Assembly: GCA_002477825.1 (NCBI GenBank)
Contig: DLKT01000031.1
Location: forward strand, 1-22,477
DNA: 22,477 nucleotides
Origin: Caryophanales bacterium UBA7581
GTDB taxonomy: Bacteria; Bacillota_I; Bacilli_A; RFN20; CAG-826
Direction of reading: 5' to 3'
Shown here: piece after piece, positions 7,722 to 15,635 of the stretch
Layout of the letters: each line of letters starts with the position of its first letter
Position numbering within the stretch: the stretch's first letter is position 1
Program-made: the position numbers and the translations under genes
Notes under the pieces: generated by a model
The model's database searches: none
Seen by the model: only the letters and a program-made list of their open reading frames with translations
Told to the model about the DNA's origin: nothing

Positions 7722-9233
7722 ATGAAAAAAGAAAATGTGATTATTGAACTCATTGGTGTAAACAAGGAATATGGCAGTTTTACAGCAGTGGAAAACTTTA
7801 ACCTTTATGTCAATAAGGGTGAATTTGTGACCTTTTTAGGTCCATCGGGTTGTGGAAAGACAACAACTTTACGAATGATTGCTGGTTTTGAAATCCCAAC
7901 GAAAGGACAAATTCTTTTAAATGGAGAAGATATTACAAGTCTTCCTCCTTATAAAAGACCGGTCAATACGGTATTTCAACGTTATGCGCTTTTCCCGCAT
8001 TTAGACGTGTATGACAATATTGCTTTTGGTCTTAAATTAAAGAAAGTCCAAAGAGTAGTGAAGGATCGTCATGGGCATGAAAAAACAAAATGGGTACATT
8101 TAACCCAAAAAGAAATTGATGAAAAAGTCGTAAGAGCGCTTCGCATTGTTGATCTAGAACAATTTGAATCTCGTGATATTACGACCCTTTCTGGTGGCCA
8201 ACAACAACGTGTTGCCATAGCACGTGCAATTGTTAATGAACCAGAAATCCTTTTATTAGATGAACCTTTAGGGGCATTAGACCTTAAAATGAGAAAAGAA
8301 ATGCAACTTGAATTAAAGGAAATGCATAAGAAATTAGGTATTACTTTTATTTACGTTACGCATGATCAAGAAGAAGCTTTAACAATGTCTGACACCATCG
8401 TCGTTATGAAAGATGGCCAAATTCAACAAATCGGTACACCAGCCGATATTTATAACGAACCCGCTAACGCTTTCGTTGCCGACTTTATTGGTGAATCCAA
8501 TATTTATGTAGGCGCAATGTATGGACCAAAGAAAGTACGTTTCTTAGGGAAAGTATGGGATTGCGTTGATGATTTCCCACTTCATGAAAAAGTGGACGTT
8601 GTCGTTCGTCCAGAAGACGTCGTCATGGTGAAAAAAGAAGAAGGTGTCGTTGTTGGTAAAATTACGAACTGCATCTTTAAAGGTATTCACTATCAATACA
8701 CCATCATGGTAGGAAAGAATGAAGTGACCATTCAATCCACTTTACAATATCCTGTCGGTATTGAAGTTGGTTTAAAAATTGAACCTGATTTAATTCATAT
8801 TATGAAAAGAGCCATCTCTACGAACGTTTTTGAAGGCTATATTAATAAGAATAACCAAGTTTGCTTTGCTGAAGCCACTTGGGATGCGGATGTCACCACT
8901 TTAGTCAAGGATTCTCATATTGATGAAGATGGCTATGTTGTTTCATCTACAGGACAAAAATATGATTTTACCGATGCGGATGTAACCGTGGAAATTGAAA
9001 TGAACGCTATTGAAATTAGCGATGATTTAGAAGCGGGCAATTTAATTGGTGAAATTATTGAAATGGTCTATATTGGTGACCACTATCAATTAGTGGTACG
9101 TACCGAAGACGAAGATGACTTTGTCGTCGATACCGAATGGACTTGGAATGAATTTGATAAAGTAAGTATCAGTGTAAAGAAAGAAAAGATGAAATTAACC
9201 TTAAAAGGAGATATTGCTCGTTATGAAATTTAG
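7722..9233 (+). CDS. potA: Spermidine/putrescine ABC importer ATPase PotA
   Basis: This is the cytosolic ATPase of the polyamine importer. The ATP-binding domain carries Walker A GPSGCGKT at 40-47, signature LSGGQ at 156-160 and Walker B LLLDEP with D180-E181. I start at ATG 7722 because GAGAGGT lies 6 bases before it; in-frame ATGs at 7689 and 7707 have no comparable site. At 503 residues the protein is much longer than E. coli PotA (378). A basic insert of roughly 20 residues lies at about 109-128, between the Q-loop and the signature, and after a TOBE-like region (about 255-370) a further acidic, beta-rich segment of about 130 residues follows. Enlarged PotA proteins are also known in mycoplasmas. 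The end overlaps potB by 11 bases, so translation is coupled. Confidence 0.93.
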   Translation: MKKENVIIELIGVNKEYGSFTAVENFNLYVNKGEFVTFLGPSGCGKTTTLRMIAGFEIPTKGQILLNGEDITSLPPYKRPVNTVFQRYALFPHLDVYDNIAFGLKLKKVQRVVKDRHGHEKTKWVHLTQKEIDEKVVRALRIVDLEQFESRDITTLSGGQQQRVAIARAIVNEPEILLLDEPLGALDLKMRKEMQLELKEMHKKLGITFIYVTHDQEEALTMSDTIVVMKDGQIQQIGTPADIYNEPANAFVADFIGESNIYVGAMYGPKKVRFLGKVWDCVDDFPLHEKVDVVVRPEDVVMVKKEEGVVVGKITNCIFKGIHYQYTIMVGKNEVTIQSTLQYPVGIEVGLKIEPDLIHIMKRAISTNVFEGYINKNNQVCFAEATWDADVTTLVKDSHIDEDGYVVSSTGQKYDFTDADVTVEIEMNAIEISDDLEAGNLIGEIIEMVYIGDHYQLVVRTEDEDDFVVDTEWTWNEFDKVSISVKKEKMKLTLKGDIARYEI

Positions 9234-10020
9234 ATTTCAGCGAAAATATCTATCCATTCCGTATATTTTATTCTTTCTTTTATTTGTCATTACGCCTTTA
9301 TTCTTGATTGTTTTTTATGCTTTCACCGATAAAGGAACGGGACATTTTACATTTGCTAATCTTACTAAATTCTTTTCCGATTCTACGAATTTAAATGTTT
9401 TATTAATTTCCTTAACTTATGGAATTATTAACACAGTGTTATGTTTGTTGATTGGTTATCCTGTCGCTTATTTTTTAGCTGACAAAAAGATTAATAAATC
9501 TGCGGTTTTAGTTACGCTTTTCATTATGCCAATGTGGATTAACTTTGTTATCCGTACAGGCGCAACGCGTGATTTACTTTCTTGGATTAATTTATCTGGT
9601 GGTAGTTATCCACAACTCGTGACCATTATTGGTTTAGTTTATAACTATCTTCCTTTTACAATTTTGCCTTTATATACCACGATGCTTAAAATGGATCGTA
9701 GTCAAATTGAAGCGAGTAAAGATCTAGGTGCGAATTCTTTTCAGACCTTTATTAAAGTTATTTTACCAATGACAATGCCAGGCATTATTTCCGCGGCAAC
9801 GATGGTCTTTATGCCAACGCTTTCATCCTATGTTATTTCCGATTTATTATCCGAATATAACGTTGTGTTATTTGGTAGCTATATCGACTTATATTTCAAT
9901 CAATCCGATTGGAACTTTGGCTCATTCATGGCTTTAATTATGCTTCTTTTAATCCTCTTAAGCGTTTGGATTTCTCGTAAGTTCTCGAAAGATGACGAGG
10001 GAAAGGAGTCTATATGGTAA
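9223..10020 (+). CDS. potB: Spermidine/putrescine ABC importer permease PotB
   Basis: This 265-residue membrane protein has six predicted helices and forms half of the transmembrane channel with PotC. The cytoplasmic EAA loop, which docks on PotA, is at about 163-182 (EASKDLGA followed by ILPMTMPG). The N-terminus MKFRFQRKYLSIPY is typical of PotB. I choose ATG 9223, which overlaps the end of potA; AAAGGAG at 9204-9210 is 12 bases away, longer than ideal. The in-frame TTG at 9214 is only 3 bases from that site and less likely. Length is close to E. coli PotB (275). It overlaps potC by 7 bases. Confidence 0.92.
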   Translation: MKFRFQRKYLSIPYILFFLLFVITPLFLIVFYAFTDKGTGHFTFANLTKFFSDSTNLNVLLISLTYGIINTVLCLLIGYPVAYFLADKKINKSAVLVTLFIMPMWINFVIRTGATRDLLSWINLSGGSYPQLVTIIGLVYNYLPFTILPLYTTMLKMDRSQIEASKDLGANSFQTFIKVILPMTMPGIISAATMVFMPTLSSYVISDLLSEYNVVLFGSYIDLYFNQSDWNFGSFMALIMLLLILLSVWISRKFSKDDEGKESIW

Positions 10021-11087
10021 AGAAAAAATCTTCTTTTTTATCATGCTTCTTTAAGCATCAATCGCTTTTCTTAGTATTAACGATTTTATTCGCCGTCATT
10101 TGCATGGATGTCATGCTTTATTTAGGTTTAACCGAGCAAATCAGTGTCGTAGCGACGGTGTTACTTTCACTTGCTATTTTGTTATTATTCTTTGCGAGTT
10201 TCTATTTAACCGCCCGTAGAGCGAATGAAAACTATGGAAATCATGGTTTAAGTTCGGGCGCTATCGTATTAAAAAGAGAAGCGCGAAAAGAAAAAAGATG
10301 GAAAATATTTGCAAAGTCCTATATTTACATCATCCTTCTTTTAATGTATTTACCGATTTTAGTTTTAATTATTTTCTCCTTTACCGATACGGTTCAAGTG
10401 GGAAACTGGAATGGTTTTTCCTTCAATTTATATGTAAAACTTTTCCAAAATAAAGATTTAATGCAAGCGGTATGGAATACTTTATTAATCGCGGTTACCA
10501 GCGCAATTGTGTCGACCATCTTAGGAACTTTAGGAGCAGTAGGCGCATTCTATTCCTCTAAAAAAGCAAGAAAATGGATAGAAACGATGAATCAACTTCC
10601 TGTAGTGAATGCCGAAATTGTTATCGCTTTATCCTTAGCGGTTTTAGCGGTTTCTTTATCCTTATCGTTCTCCTTCTTTACGCTTTTAGTGGGCCACGTC
10701 GTTTTAACGATTGCTTTTGTCTATTTAAACGTCAAACCCAAGCTTCAACAAATGGATCCTTTTGCCTATGAAGCCGCGTTAGATTTAGGCGCTAAACCCC
10801 GTTATGCTTTATATAAAGTCGTTTTACCAGAAATTATTCCCGGTATTCTTTCCGGCTTTATGATTTCTTTCACTTTGTCTTTAGATGACTTTGTGATTAC
10901 TCAATATTTGAAAAAACCATCTTTTGAAACGATTTCAACTTACATTCAAAAGATGATTGCGAAACACCCAATTCCTGCGGAAGTACGAGCATTAACAACG
11001 ATTATCTTCTTAGTCGTGCTTGTCGTTGTCGTAGGAAATACGGTGTACAATAATCGTCGTGCCAAAATGACGATTAAAAGACGGTAA
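10014..11087 (+). CDS. potC: Spermidine/putrescine ABC importer permease PotC, N-terminally extended
   Basis: The second permease of the importer. Residues from about 98 onward (KSYIYIILLLMYLPILVLII) match the usual PotC of around 260 residues, with an EAA loop at 253-277 (EAALDLGA, then VLPEIIPG). Before it lies an extra segment of about 97 residues holding two further predicted helices (about 15-37 and 43-66) and a basic linker. The start is firm: AAAGGAG at 10002-10008 is 5 bases before ATG 10014, and the extension is in frame with no stop, so it is not a mis-called start. Its function is unknown. The gene overlaps potB and is followed by potD after a 13-base gap. Confidence 0.9.
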   Translation: MVKKKSSFLSCFFKHQSLFLVLTILFAVICMDVMLYLGLTEQISVVATVLLSLAILLLFFASFYLTARRANENYGNHGLSSGAIVLKREARKEKRWKIFAKSYIYIILLLMYLPILVLIIFSFTDTVQVGNWNGFSFNLYVKLFQNKDLMQAVWNTLLIAVTSAIVSTILGTLGAVGAFYSSKKARKWIETMNQLPVVNAEIVIALSLAVLAVSLSLSFSFFTLLVGHVVLTIAFVYLNVKPKLQQMDPFAYEAALDLGAKPRYALYKVVLPEIIPGILSGFMISFTLSLDDFVITQYLKKPSFETISTYIQKMIAKHPIPAEVRALTTIIFLVVLVVVVGNTVYNNRRAKMTIKRR

Positions 11088-11100
11088 GGAGGTTCATACA

Positions 11101-12777
11101 ATGAAAAAAATCACTTTACTAGTTCCGGGACTTCTTCTTTTAATTGGCGGACTTGCTTCTTGTTCAAGTAACGATAAAGCAAGCAAAAGAGAAAATCACC
11201 TCGTTATTTATAACTGCCAAGATTATATTGATGAAGAATTAATTGAAGAGTTCAAAAAAGAATACAATTGTACAGTTTCTTATCAAACCTATGATACCAA
11301 TGAAACCATGTACAACCAATTTACTTTACAACCCGAAGGTACCTATGATTTGATCTGTACTTCCGATTACATGATTCAAAAAATGGTACGTGAAGGTTTA
11401 GTGCAGCCTTTTTCTATTTCCGAGTTATGCTCCAATTACGATACCTATGCTTCTAAAGAAGTCCGTAGCAAATTAGCAAGCATGATGGTCGATATTGATG
11501 GGGATGGGGAAAAAGAAACTTCTTTAGACAAATATTCTGCAGGTTATATGTGGGGTACTTTAGGGGTTATTTATGATCCTTATTGTTCCGATACTATTAA
11601 TGAAGACGTGAAATCTTGGAACGTTTTCTGGGATGAAACGTATAAAAATACGATTTCCATTAAAAACTCCATGCGTGATACCTTTGTCGTTGGTTTAATG
11701 CATGCGTATTCGGGTTCTCCTATCACCAATCAAGAAGACATCTTAAATCCCGCTAGAGAAGCTTATTTAGCGGCATTAGAAAAAGCAACAACCGAAGAAG
11801 AAAAAGCGCAAGTTCGGGCCAGTTATAATCAAGTCATTCAAGACTTATTTGACATTTTAATTACCGAAGAAGATTACGCTCCTTATATTGATGTGGTAAA
11901 ACAAGAACTCATTTCTTTAAAAGATAACATCTTTGGTTTTGAAGTCGATAATGGTAAAAACGATATCGTAACTGGAAAGATCAAAATGAATTTAGCGTGG
12001 TCAGGGGATGCAGTATTCTCCATCGATAACGCTAGAGAAGAAGCGGATAAAGAACTCGCTTATTACGTTCCTGATGAAGGAAGTAACGTTTGGTATGATG
12101 GCTGGTCCATTCCTAATGGTGGTAATAAAGATTTAGCTTGCAAATTCATCGATTTCTTATCTCGCCCAGAAAATGCGGCTAGAAATATGGATTATATCGG
12201 CTATACTTCATTTATCGCTTGTGATGATGTCTTTGACTTAGTGACCGATTGGTATGGCGTGGGTGAATATTTTGAAGGGTCTACCTATCATGGCGCTTAT
12301 GAAGATGAAGAAGAAGGCGAAGTAGAAGGTAGCATTGTTCTTTATGAAGGTAAAGCTTATCAATGTAAAGCCGAAGAAGAAATCTCGGATATTCTTCCTA
12401 CCAATACTACTTATTGGACCGAAATTAACGCTGATGAATTAGGCTTAGGTGAAGCCTATGACTTAAGTCACTTATTTGGTGGAAACGTCAGTGAAGGAAG
12501 AAGCTTAGTTATTTATCCTTATGAAGAAAGCGCAAATTTATTAGAAACGCAATATCCATCTCAAGAGATTATTGCGCGTTGTGCGATTATGAATGACTTT
12601 GGCTCCGCTAACGACGATGTCATTATTATGTGGGGACAAATTCGTGCCTATACCAACATGATGCCATATTATATTTTCTTATTAATCGTGGTGTTTGGTG
12701 CCCTTGTCATTGGCGTATTAATGATTATTAAAAAACAAAAATCATTAAAGATTCGCCGTCGTTTAGCCAATAAATAA
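11101..12777 (+). CDS. potD: Polyamine-binding lipoprotein PotD, enlarged and C-terminally anchored
   Basis: Extracytoplasmic substrate-binding protein of the importer. A lipoprotein signal ends in LASC (C21). The binding fold shows typical PotD segments: NCQDYIDEELIEEF near the N-terminus, the WSGDAVFS region, WYDGWSIPNGG, and IGYTSF. It is 558 residues against about 350 for E. coli PotD. One extra helical stretch lies at about 215-265. A second insert between about 385 and 468 is acidic and contains YEGKAYQC (415-422) and YW (438-439), resembling small CBM5/12-like or phage-tail carbohydrate-binding modules. The fold then resumes (YPSQEIIAR) and ends in a membrane helix (about 523-543) with a basic tail. 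The protein thus appears anchored at both ends. GGAGG is 8-9 bases upstream of the ATG. Confidence 0.9.
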   Translation: MKKITLLVPGLLLLIGGLASCSSNDKASKRENHLVIYNCQDYIDEELIEEFKKEYNCTVSYQTYDTNETMYNQFTLQPEGTYDLICTSDYMIQKMVREGLVQPFSISELCSNYDTYASKEVRSKLASMMVDIDGDGEKETSLDKYSAGYMWGTLGVIYDPYCSDTINEDVKSWNVFWDETYKNTISIKNSMRDTFVVGLMHAYSGSPITNQEDILNPAREAYLAALEKATTEEEKAQVRASYNQVIQDLFDILITEEDYAPYIDVVKQELISLKDNIFGFEVDNGKNDIVTGKIKMNLAWSGDAVFSIDNAREEADKELAYYVPDEGSNVWYDGWSIPNGGNKDLACKFIDFLSRPENAARNMDYIGYTSFIACDDVFDLVTDWYGVGEYFEGSTYHGAYEDEEEGEVEGSIVLYEGKAYQCKAEEEISDILPTNTTYWTEINADELGLGEAYDLSHLFGGNVSEGRSLVIYPYEESANLLETQYPSQEIIARCAIMNDFGSANDDVIIMWGQIRAYTNMMPYYIFLLIVVFGALVIGVLMIIKKQKSLKIRRRLANK

Positions 12778-12783
12778 AAATAC

Positions 12784-12814
12784 AAAAGGCAGTTCTTCGT
12801 GAATTGCCTTTTTT
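12784..12814 (+). terminator. Intrinsic terminator of potABCD
   Basis: A 12-bp stem (12784-12795 with 12801-12812, one G-U pair) with a 5-base loop and a T tract, 7 bases after the potD stop. Confidence 0.92.
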
Positions 12815-12923
12815 ATGACTGTTTTAGGAAAATGAAACAAAATCGATTCATCAAAATCCAATTGAGGTTGACGAAATTCATGATTTTTTCTCATATTCTA
12901 CACGTTATTTGAATAAAAATGTA

Positions 12924-12952
12924 TTGCGAAAAATTATGAGGTATGATATTAT
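12924..12952 (+). promoter_or_regulatory. Predicted promoter of tRNA-Cys
   Basis: TTGCGA at 12924-12929 and TATTAT at 12947-12952 have a 17-base spacer. The predicted start is about 15 bases before the mature tRNA. Confidence 0.5.
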
Positions 12953-12973
12953 TATACCGCTTGCGAAAGCAAT

Positions 12974-13047
12974 GGTTCCTTAGCCAAGTGGTAAGGCAAT
13001 TGACTGCAACTCAATGAGCGTCGGTTCGACTCCGTCAGGAACCTCCA
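12974..13047 (+). tRNA. tRNA-Cys (GCA)
   Basis: Acceptor GGTTCCT pairs with AGGAACC, with discriminator T and encoded CCA. Anticodon GCA at 13006-13008 sits in the loop CTGCAAC, and the T-arm GGTTCGACTCC is intact. Confidence 0.96.
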
Positions 13048-13067
13048 AAAATTTTTAAAAATTTCGC

Positions 13068-13095
13068 TTGTATTTTGTGGCGATTATGCTATTAT
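13068..13095 (+). promoter_or_regulatory. Predicted promoter of tRNA-Arg/tRNA-Pro
   Basis: TTGTAT at 13068-13073 and TATTAT at 13090-13095 (16-base spacer) with TGC in front of the -10. It lies between tRNA-Cys and tRNA-Arg, so the pair can be transcribed independently. Confidence 0.5.
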
Positions 13096-13105
13096 ATATG
13101 AGCAT

Positions 13106-13182
13106 GCGCCCATAGCTCAACTGGATAGAGTGTTAGACTACGAATCTAAAGGTTGCGAGTTCGATTCTTGCTGGGCGCGCCA
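13106..13182 (+). tRNA. tRNA-Arg (ACG)
   Basis: Acceptor GCGCCCA pairs with TGGGCGC, discriminator G, CCA encoded. Anticodon ACG is at 13140-13142; as in most bacteria A34 would be changed to inosine by TadA to read CGU/CGC/CGA. Confidence 0.96.
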
Positions 13183-13185
13183 TCT

Positions 13186-13262
<77 letters not shown>

Positions 13263-13273
13263 TGAGGTTAATA

Positions 13274-13304
13274 AAGTTCAATGTAAAAGCATTGGGCTTT
13301 TTTT
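13274..13304 (+). terminator. Intrinsic terminator after tRNA-Arg/tRNA-Pro
   Basis: A 10-bp stem (13274-13283 with 13290-13299, two G-U pairs), 6-base loop and T tract. Confidence 0.85.
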
Positions 13305-13354
13305 CTTTCTTAAAGAAGATTTCTTATCTTTTTTCTGCTTATTATTTTTTTGAG

Positions 13355-13383
13355 TTTTGGAAAAAAGAAAGATGTGATATAAT
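13355..13383 (+). promoter_or_regulatory. Predicted promoter of the uridine phosphorylase gene
   Basis: A consensus TATAAT at 13378-13383 is preceded by TGA (extended -10). The -35 is weak: TTTTGG at 13355 with 17-base spacing, or TTGGAA at 13357 with 15. Confidence 0.6.
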
Positions 13384-13428
13384 GCTTATGAAAGTGCTTT
13401 CCTAAAAGGAAAAGAAAGAGGTTAGATT

Positions 13429-14214
13429 ATGATAGATTATACTGAAGGATCCGGAAAACAATACCATATTGGTGTAGGGCCAGAAGATATTGGTCACTAT
13501 GTCATTCTTCCTGGTGATCCCAAAAGATGTGCAAAAATTGCTGAACATTTTGAAAATGCTAAATTAGTGGGTGACTCTCGTGAATTTGTTACCTATACGG
13601 GTTATTTAAACGGCGTAAAGGTTTCGGTAACTTCAACGGGTATAGGTGGACCATCGGCATCCATTGCTTTAGAAGAATTAGTGGCAAATGGTGCGCACAC
13701 ATTTATTCGTGTTGGTACTTGTGGAGGTATGGATGTTGACGTTATGGGTGGCGATGTCGTTATTGCCCAAGCTGCTGTTCGCTTTGAAGGAACATCAAAA
13801 GAATATGCACCGATTGAATATCCTGCAGTTGCGGATTATGAAATCATTACCGCTTTAAAACATTCCGCAGAGAATTTAAAAGTCCGTCATCATATTGGCG
13901 TAGTGCAATGTAAAGATGCTTTCTATGGTCAACATCGTCCGGAGACACTTCCTAACAAAGATGAACTTTTGTCAAAATGGGATGCTTGGTGTGCATTAGG
14001 CTGTAAGGCTAGTGAAATGGAATCCGCGGCTTTATTCATTGTAGCGAGTTATCTTCACGTTCGTGTAGGCTCTTGCTTCTTAGTAGTAGCTAATCAAGAA
14101 AGAGCAAAACGCGGATTAGAGAATAAACAAGTACATGATACCGAAATGGCCATTAAAGTCGCCATTGGCGCTTTAAAAGACTTAATTGAACAAGATAAAA
14201 AGAAAAAAGAATAA
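13429..14214 (+). CDS. udp: Uridine phosphorylase
   Basis: A 261-residue cytosolic nucleoside phosphorylase of the NP-I family, which splits uridine with phosphate to uracil and ribose-1-phosphate for pyrimidine salvage. LPGDPKR near residues 27-33 supplies phosphate ligands, and GIGGPSASIALEEL is the family signature. Q168 and R170 in GQHRPE match the Gln/Arg pair that recognises uracil in E. coli Udp and separates it from purine phosphorylases. E196-M197-E198 match the ribose-binding Glu-Met-Glu. Length is close to the E. coli enzyme (253). AAAGAGG lies 7 bases before the ATG. It is a single-gene unit with its own promoter, placed between two tRNA blocks. Thymidine could be a side substrate. 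Confidence 0.92.
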   Translation: MIDYTEGSGKQYHIGVGPEDIGHYVILPGDPKRCAKIAEHFENAKLVGDSREFVTYTGYLNGVKVSVTSTGIGGPSASIALEELVANGAHTFIRVGTCGGMDVDVMGGDVVIAQAAVRFEGTSKEYAPIEYPAVADYEIITALKHSAENLKVRHHIGVVQCKDAFYGQHRPETLPNKDELLSKWDAWCALGCKASEMESAALFIVASYLHVRVGSCFLVVANQERAKRGLENKQVHDTEMAIKVAIGALKDLIEQDKKKKE

Positions 14215-14245
14215 AGTTTACATTTTTAACATAGAATAGAAATAG

Positions 14246-14297
14246 CCTCTTTAGTCCCTGATTGCTTTATAGCTCACCATCAAACTAAAGAGGTTTT
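14246..14297 (+). terminator. Long-loop inverted repeat after udp, possible terminator
   Basis: A 10-bp perfect stem (14246-14255 with 14284-14293) is followed by TTTT. The loop is 28 bases and can itself fold (14259-14262 with 14279-14282; 14264-14266 with 14271-14273). The short T run makes termination weaker than at the other sites. Confidence 0.5.
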
Positions 14298-14393
14298 CAT
14301 TATTGAAAAATAAAATGACGAACGAAAAGATGAAATAGGCAAGGGGGCGCGTAATTGTTTGTAAAAAAACCGCGAAAAATTATAAAAAAATAC

Positions 14394-14422
14394 TTGCACT
14401 ATAAGAAGAAAACGGCTAAAAT
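14394..14422 (+). promoter_or_regulatory. Predicted promoter of the five-tRNA block
   Basis: TTGCAC at 14394-14399 and TAAAAT at 14417-14422 with a 17-base spacer, about 20 bases before tRNA-Ala. Confidence 0.6.
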
Positions 14423-14442
14423 ATACTAGCGTAACTTGCTAA

Positions 14443-14518
14443 GGGGCCGTAGCTCACCTGGGAGAGCGCCTGCTTTGCACGCAGGAGGTAGCGAGTTCGA
14501 TCCTCGTCGGCTCCACCA
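14443..14518 (+). tRNA. tRNA-Ala (TGC)
   Basis: Acceptor GGGGCCG with CGGCTCC includes the G3:U70 pair that identifies alanine tRNA. Anticodon TGC is at 14476-14478, and CCA is encoded. Confidence 0.97.
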
Positions 14519-14532
14519 TTACGTTTTGATTT

Positions 14533-14609
14533 GGCTGTGTAGCTCAGTTGGCTAGAGCGGCCGGTTCATACCCGGCAGGTCGAGGGTTCGAATCCCCCCG
14601 CAGCTACCA
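14533..14609 (+). tRNA. tRNA-Met (CAT), elongator
   Basis: Anticodon CAT at 14567-14569 in loop TTCATAC. The acceptor GGCTGTG with CGCAGCT and the absence of initiator features fit the elongator methionine tRNA. CCA is encoded. Confidence 0.9.
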
Positions 14610-14625
14610 TTATTTTATTTAGGAC

Positions 14626-14701
14626 GGACCCATAGCTCAATGGTCAGAGCTCCCGGCTCATAACCGGTTGGTTCTAGGTTCGAGTCCTAGTGGGTCCACC
14701 A
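14626..14701 (+). tRNA. tRNA-Ile2 (CAT, lysidine type)
   Basis: Anticodon CAT at 14659-14661 in loop CTCATAA. The acceptor GGACCCA with TGGGTCC and the body resemble bacterial tRNA-Ile(CAU), whose C34 is converted to lysidine by TilS to read AUA. Its place between elongator Met and Ser in the conserved cluster supports this. An automatic tool might label it Met. Confidence 0.85.
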
Positions 14702-14709
14702 TCTTCTAA

Positions 14710-14801
14710 GGAGACATACCCAAGTGGTTGAAGGGGTCGGTCTTGAAAACCGATAGGGGATGAACAGTCCCGCAAGAGTTCGAATCTCTTTGTCTCCGCC
14801 A
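14710..14801 (+). tRNA. tRNA-Ser (TGA)
   Basis: A class II tRNA with a long variable arm. Acceptor GGAGACA pairs with TGTCTCC, discriminator G, CCA encoded. Anticodon TGA is at 14744-14746. Confidence 0.96.
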
Positions 14802-14826
14802 GTTTTTTTAAAATATGATTACCCAT

Positions 14827-14903
<77 letters not shown>

Positions 14904-14912
14904 AGAAAATTC

Positions 14913-14937
14913 ACGTAGTTTCGGCTACGTTTTTTTT
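14913..14937 (+). terminator. Intrinsic terminator of the five-tRNA block
   Basis: Six-bp stem (14913-14918 with 14925-14930), loop TTTCGG, and eight T residues. Confidence 0.9.
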
Positions 14938-14949
14938 ATTGCATAAAGT

Positions 14950-14978
14950 TTGGAATGAAATAAAAAAATGTCTATAAT
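14950..14978 (+). promoter_or_regulatory. Predicted promoter of rubrerythrin
   Basis: TTGGAA at 14950-14955, a 17-base spacer and consensus TATAAT at 14973-14978. Confidence 0.75.
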
Positions 14979-15008
14979 AATATTATAAAAGGAAAAAGGA
15001 GAATCATC

Positions 15009-15545
15009 ATGGAACTTAAAGGATCAAAAACCGAAAAGAATTTATTAGAAGCATTTGCAGGAGAATCAATGGCAAGAAACAAATATACCTTCTATGCATC
15101 AAAAGCAAAAAAAGAGGGATACGAGCAAATTGCTAGTTTGTTTTTAGAAACAGCTGATAATGAAAAAGAACATGCAAAGCTTTGGTTTAAAGCTTTACAC
15201 GATGGTATGCCATCCACATTAGAAAATTTATTGGATGCGGCGAATGGTGAAAACTTTGAATGGACCGATATGTATGCAAGAATGGCTAAAGAAGCTCGTG
15301 AAGAAGGTTTTGAAGAATTAGCGATTTTATTTGAAGGTGTCGGAAAAATTGAAAAAGAGCACGAAGAAAGATATCGTCAATTAATCAAAAATTTAGAAGA
15401 AGGAAAAGTCTTTGAAAAGAATGGTATTGTGATTTGGAAATGCCGTAATTGTGGACATATTCATGTAGGAAAAGAAGCTCCACAAATTTGTCCAGTATGT
15501 AAGCATCCACAAGCTTATTTTGAAATTAAAGCGACGAATATTTAA
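15009..15545 (+). CDS. Rubrerythrin
   Basis: A 178-residue di-iron protein that reduces hydrogen peroxide with electrons from reduced rubredoxin-like donors, protecting anaerobes from oxidative stress in the cytosol. The N-terminal four-helix ferritin-like part carries the iron ligands in LLEAFAGE, DNEKEHA and GKIEKEHEERY. The C-terminal rubredoxin-like domain binds one iron through C145/C148 and C161/C164. The order (diiron, then rubredoxin) and length are standard. AAAGGAG lies 7 bases before the ATG. It has its own strong promoter and ends in a hairpin that overlaps the ribosome binding site of the next gene. No PerR-type box was found by eye. Confidence 0.96.
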   Translation: MELKGSKTEKNLLEAFAGESMARNKYTFYASKAKKEGYEQIASLFLETADNEKEHAKLWFKALHDGMPSTLENLLDAANGENFEWTDMYARMAKEAREEGFEELAILFEGVGKIEKEHEERYRQLIKNLEEGKVFEKNGIVIWKCRNCGHIHVGKEAPQICPVCKHPQAYFEIKATNI

Positions 15546-15560
15546 AAATTATAAATAATC

Positions 15561-15635
15561 GCCTTCAACCATGACGCATAAATTGACATTTTCATTTTGA
15601 AAATGTATAGTTGTTTATGGTTTGGAGGCTTTTTT
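15561..15635 (+). promoter_or_regulatory. Terminator-like hairpin that also covers the next ribosome binding site
   Basis: An outer stem pairs 15561-15572 with 15617-15629 (12 bp, one bulged T, one T-G pair) and is followed by six T, the form of an intrinsic terminator for rubrerythrin. An inner perfect 9-bp hairpin pairs 15586-15594 with 15598-15606. The only Shine-Dalgarno for the next gene, GGAGG at 15624-15628, lies in the 3' arm of the outer stem, and its ATG (15636) follows the T run directly. Confidence 0.7.

Noticed and set aside
14626..14701. Second elongator methionine tRNA
   Set aside because: The body and acceptor fit tRNA-Ile(CAU), and an elongator Met and an initiator Met are already present beside it in the expected order.
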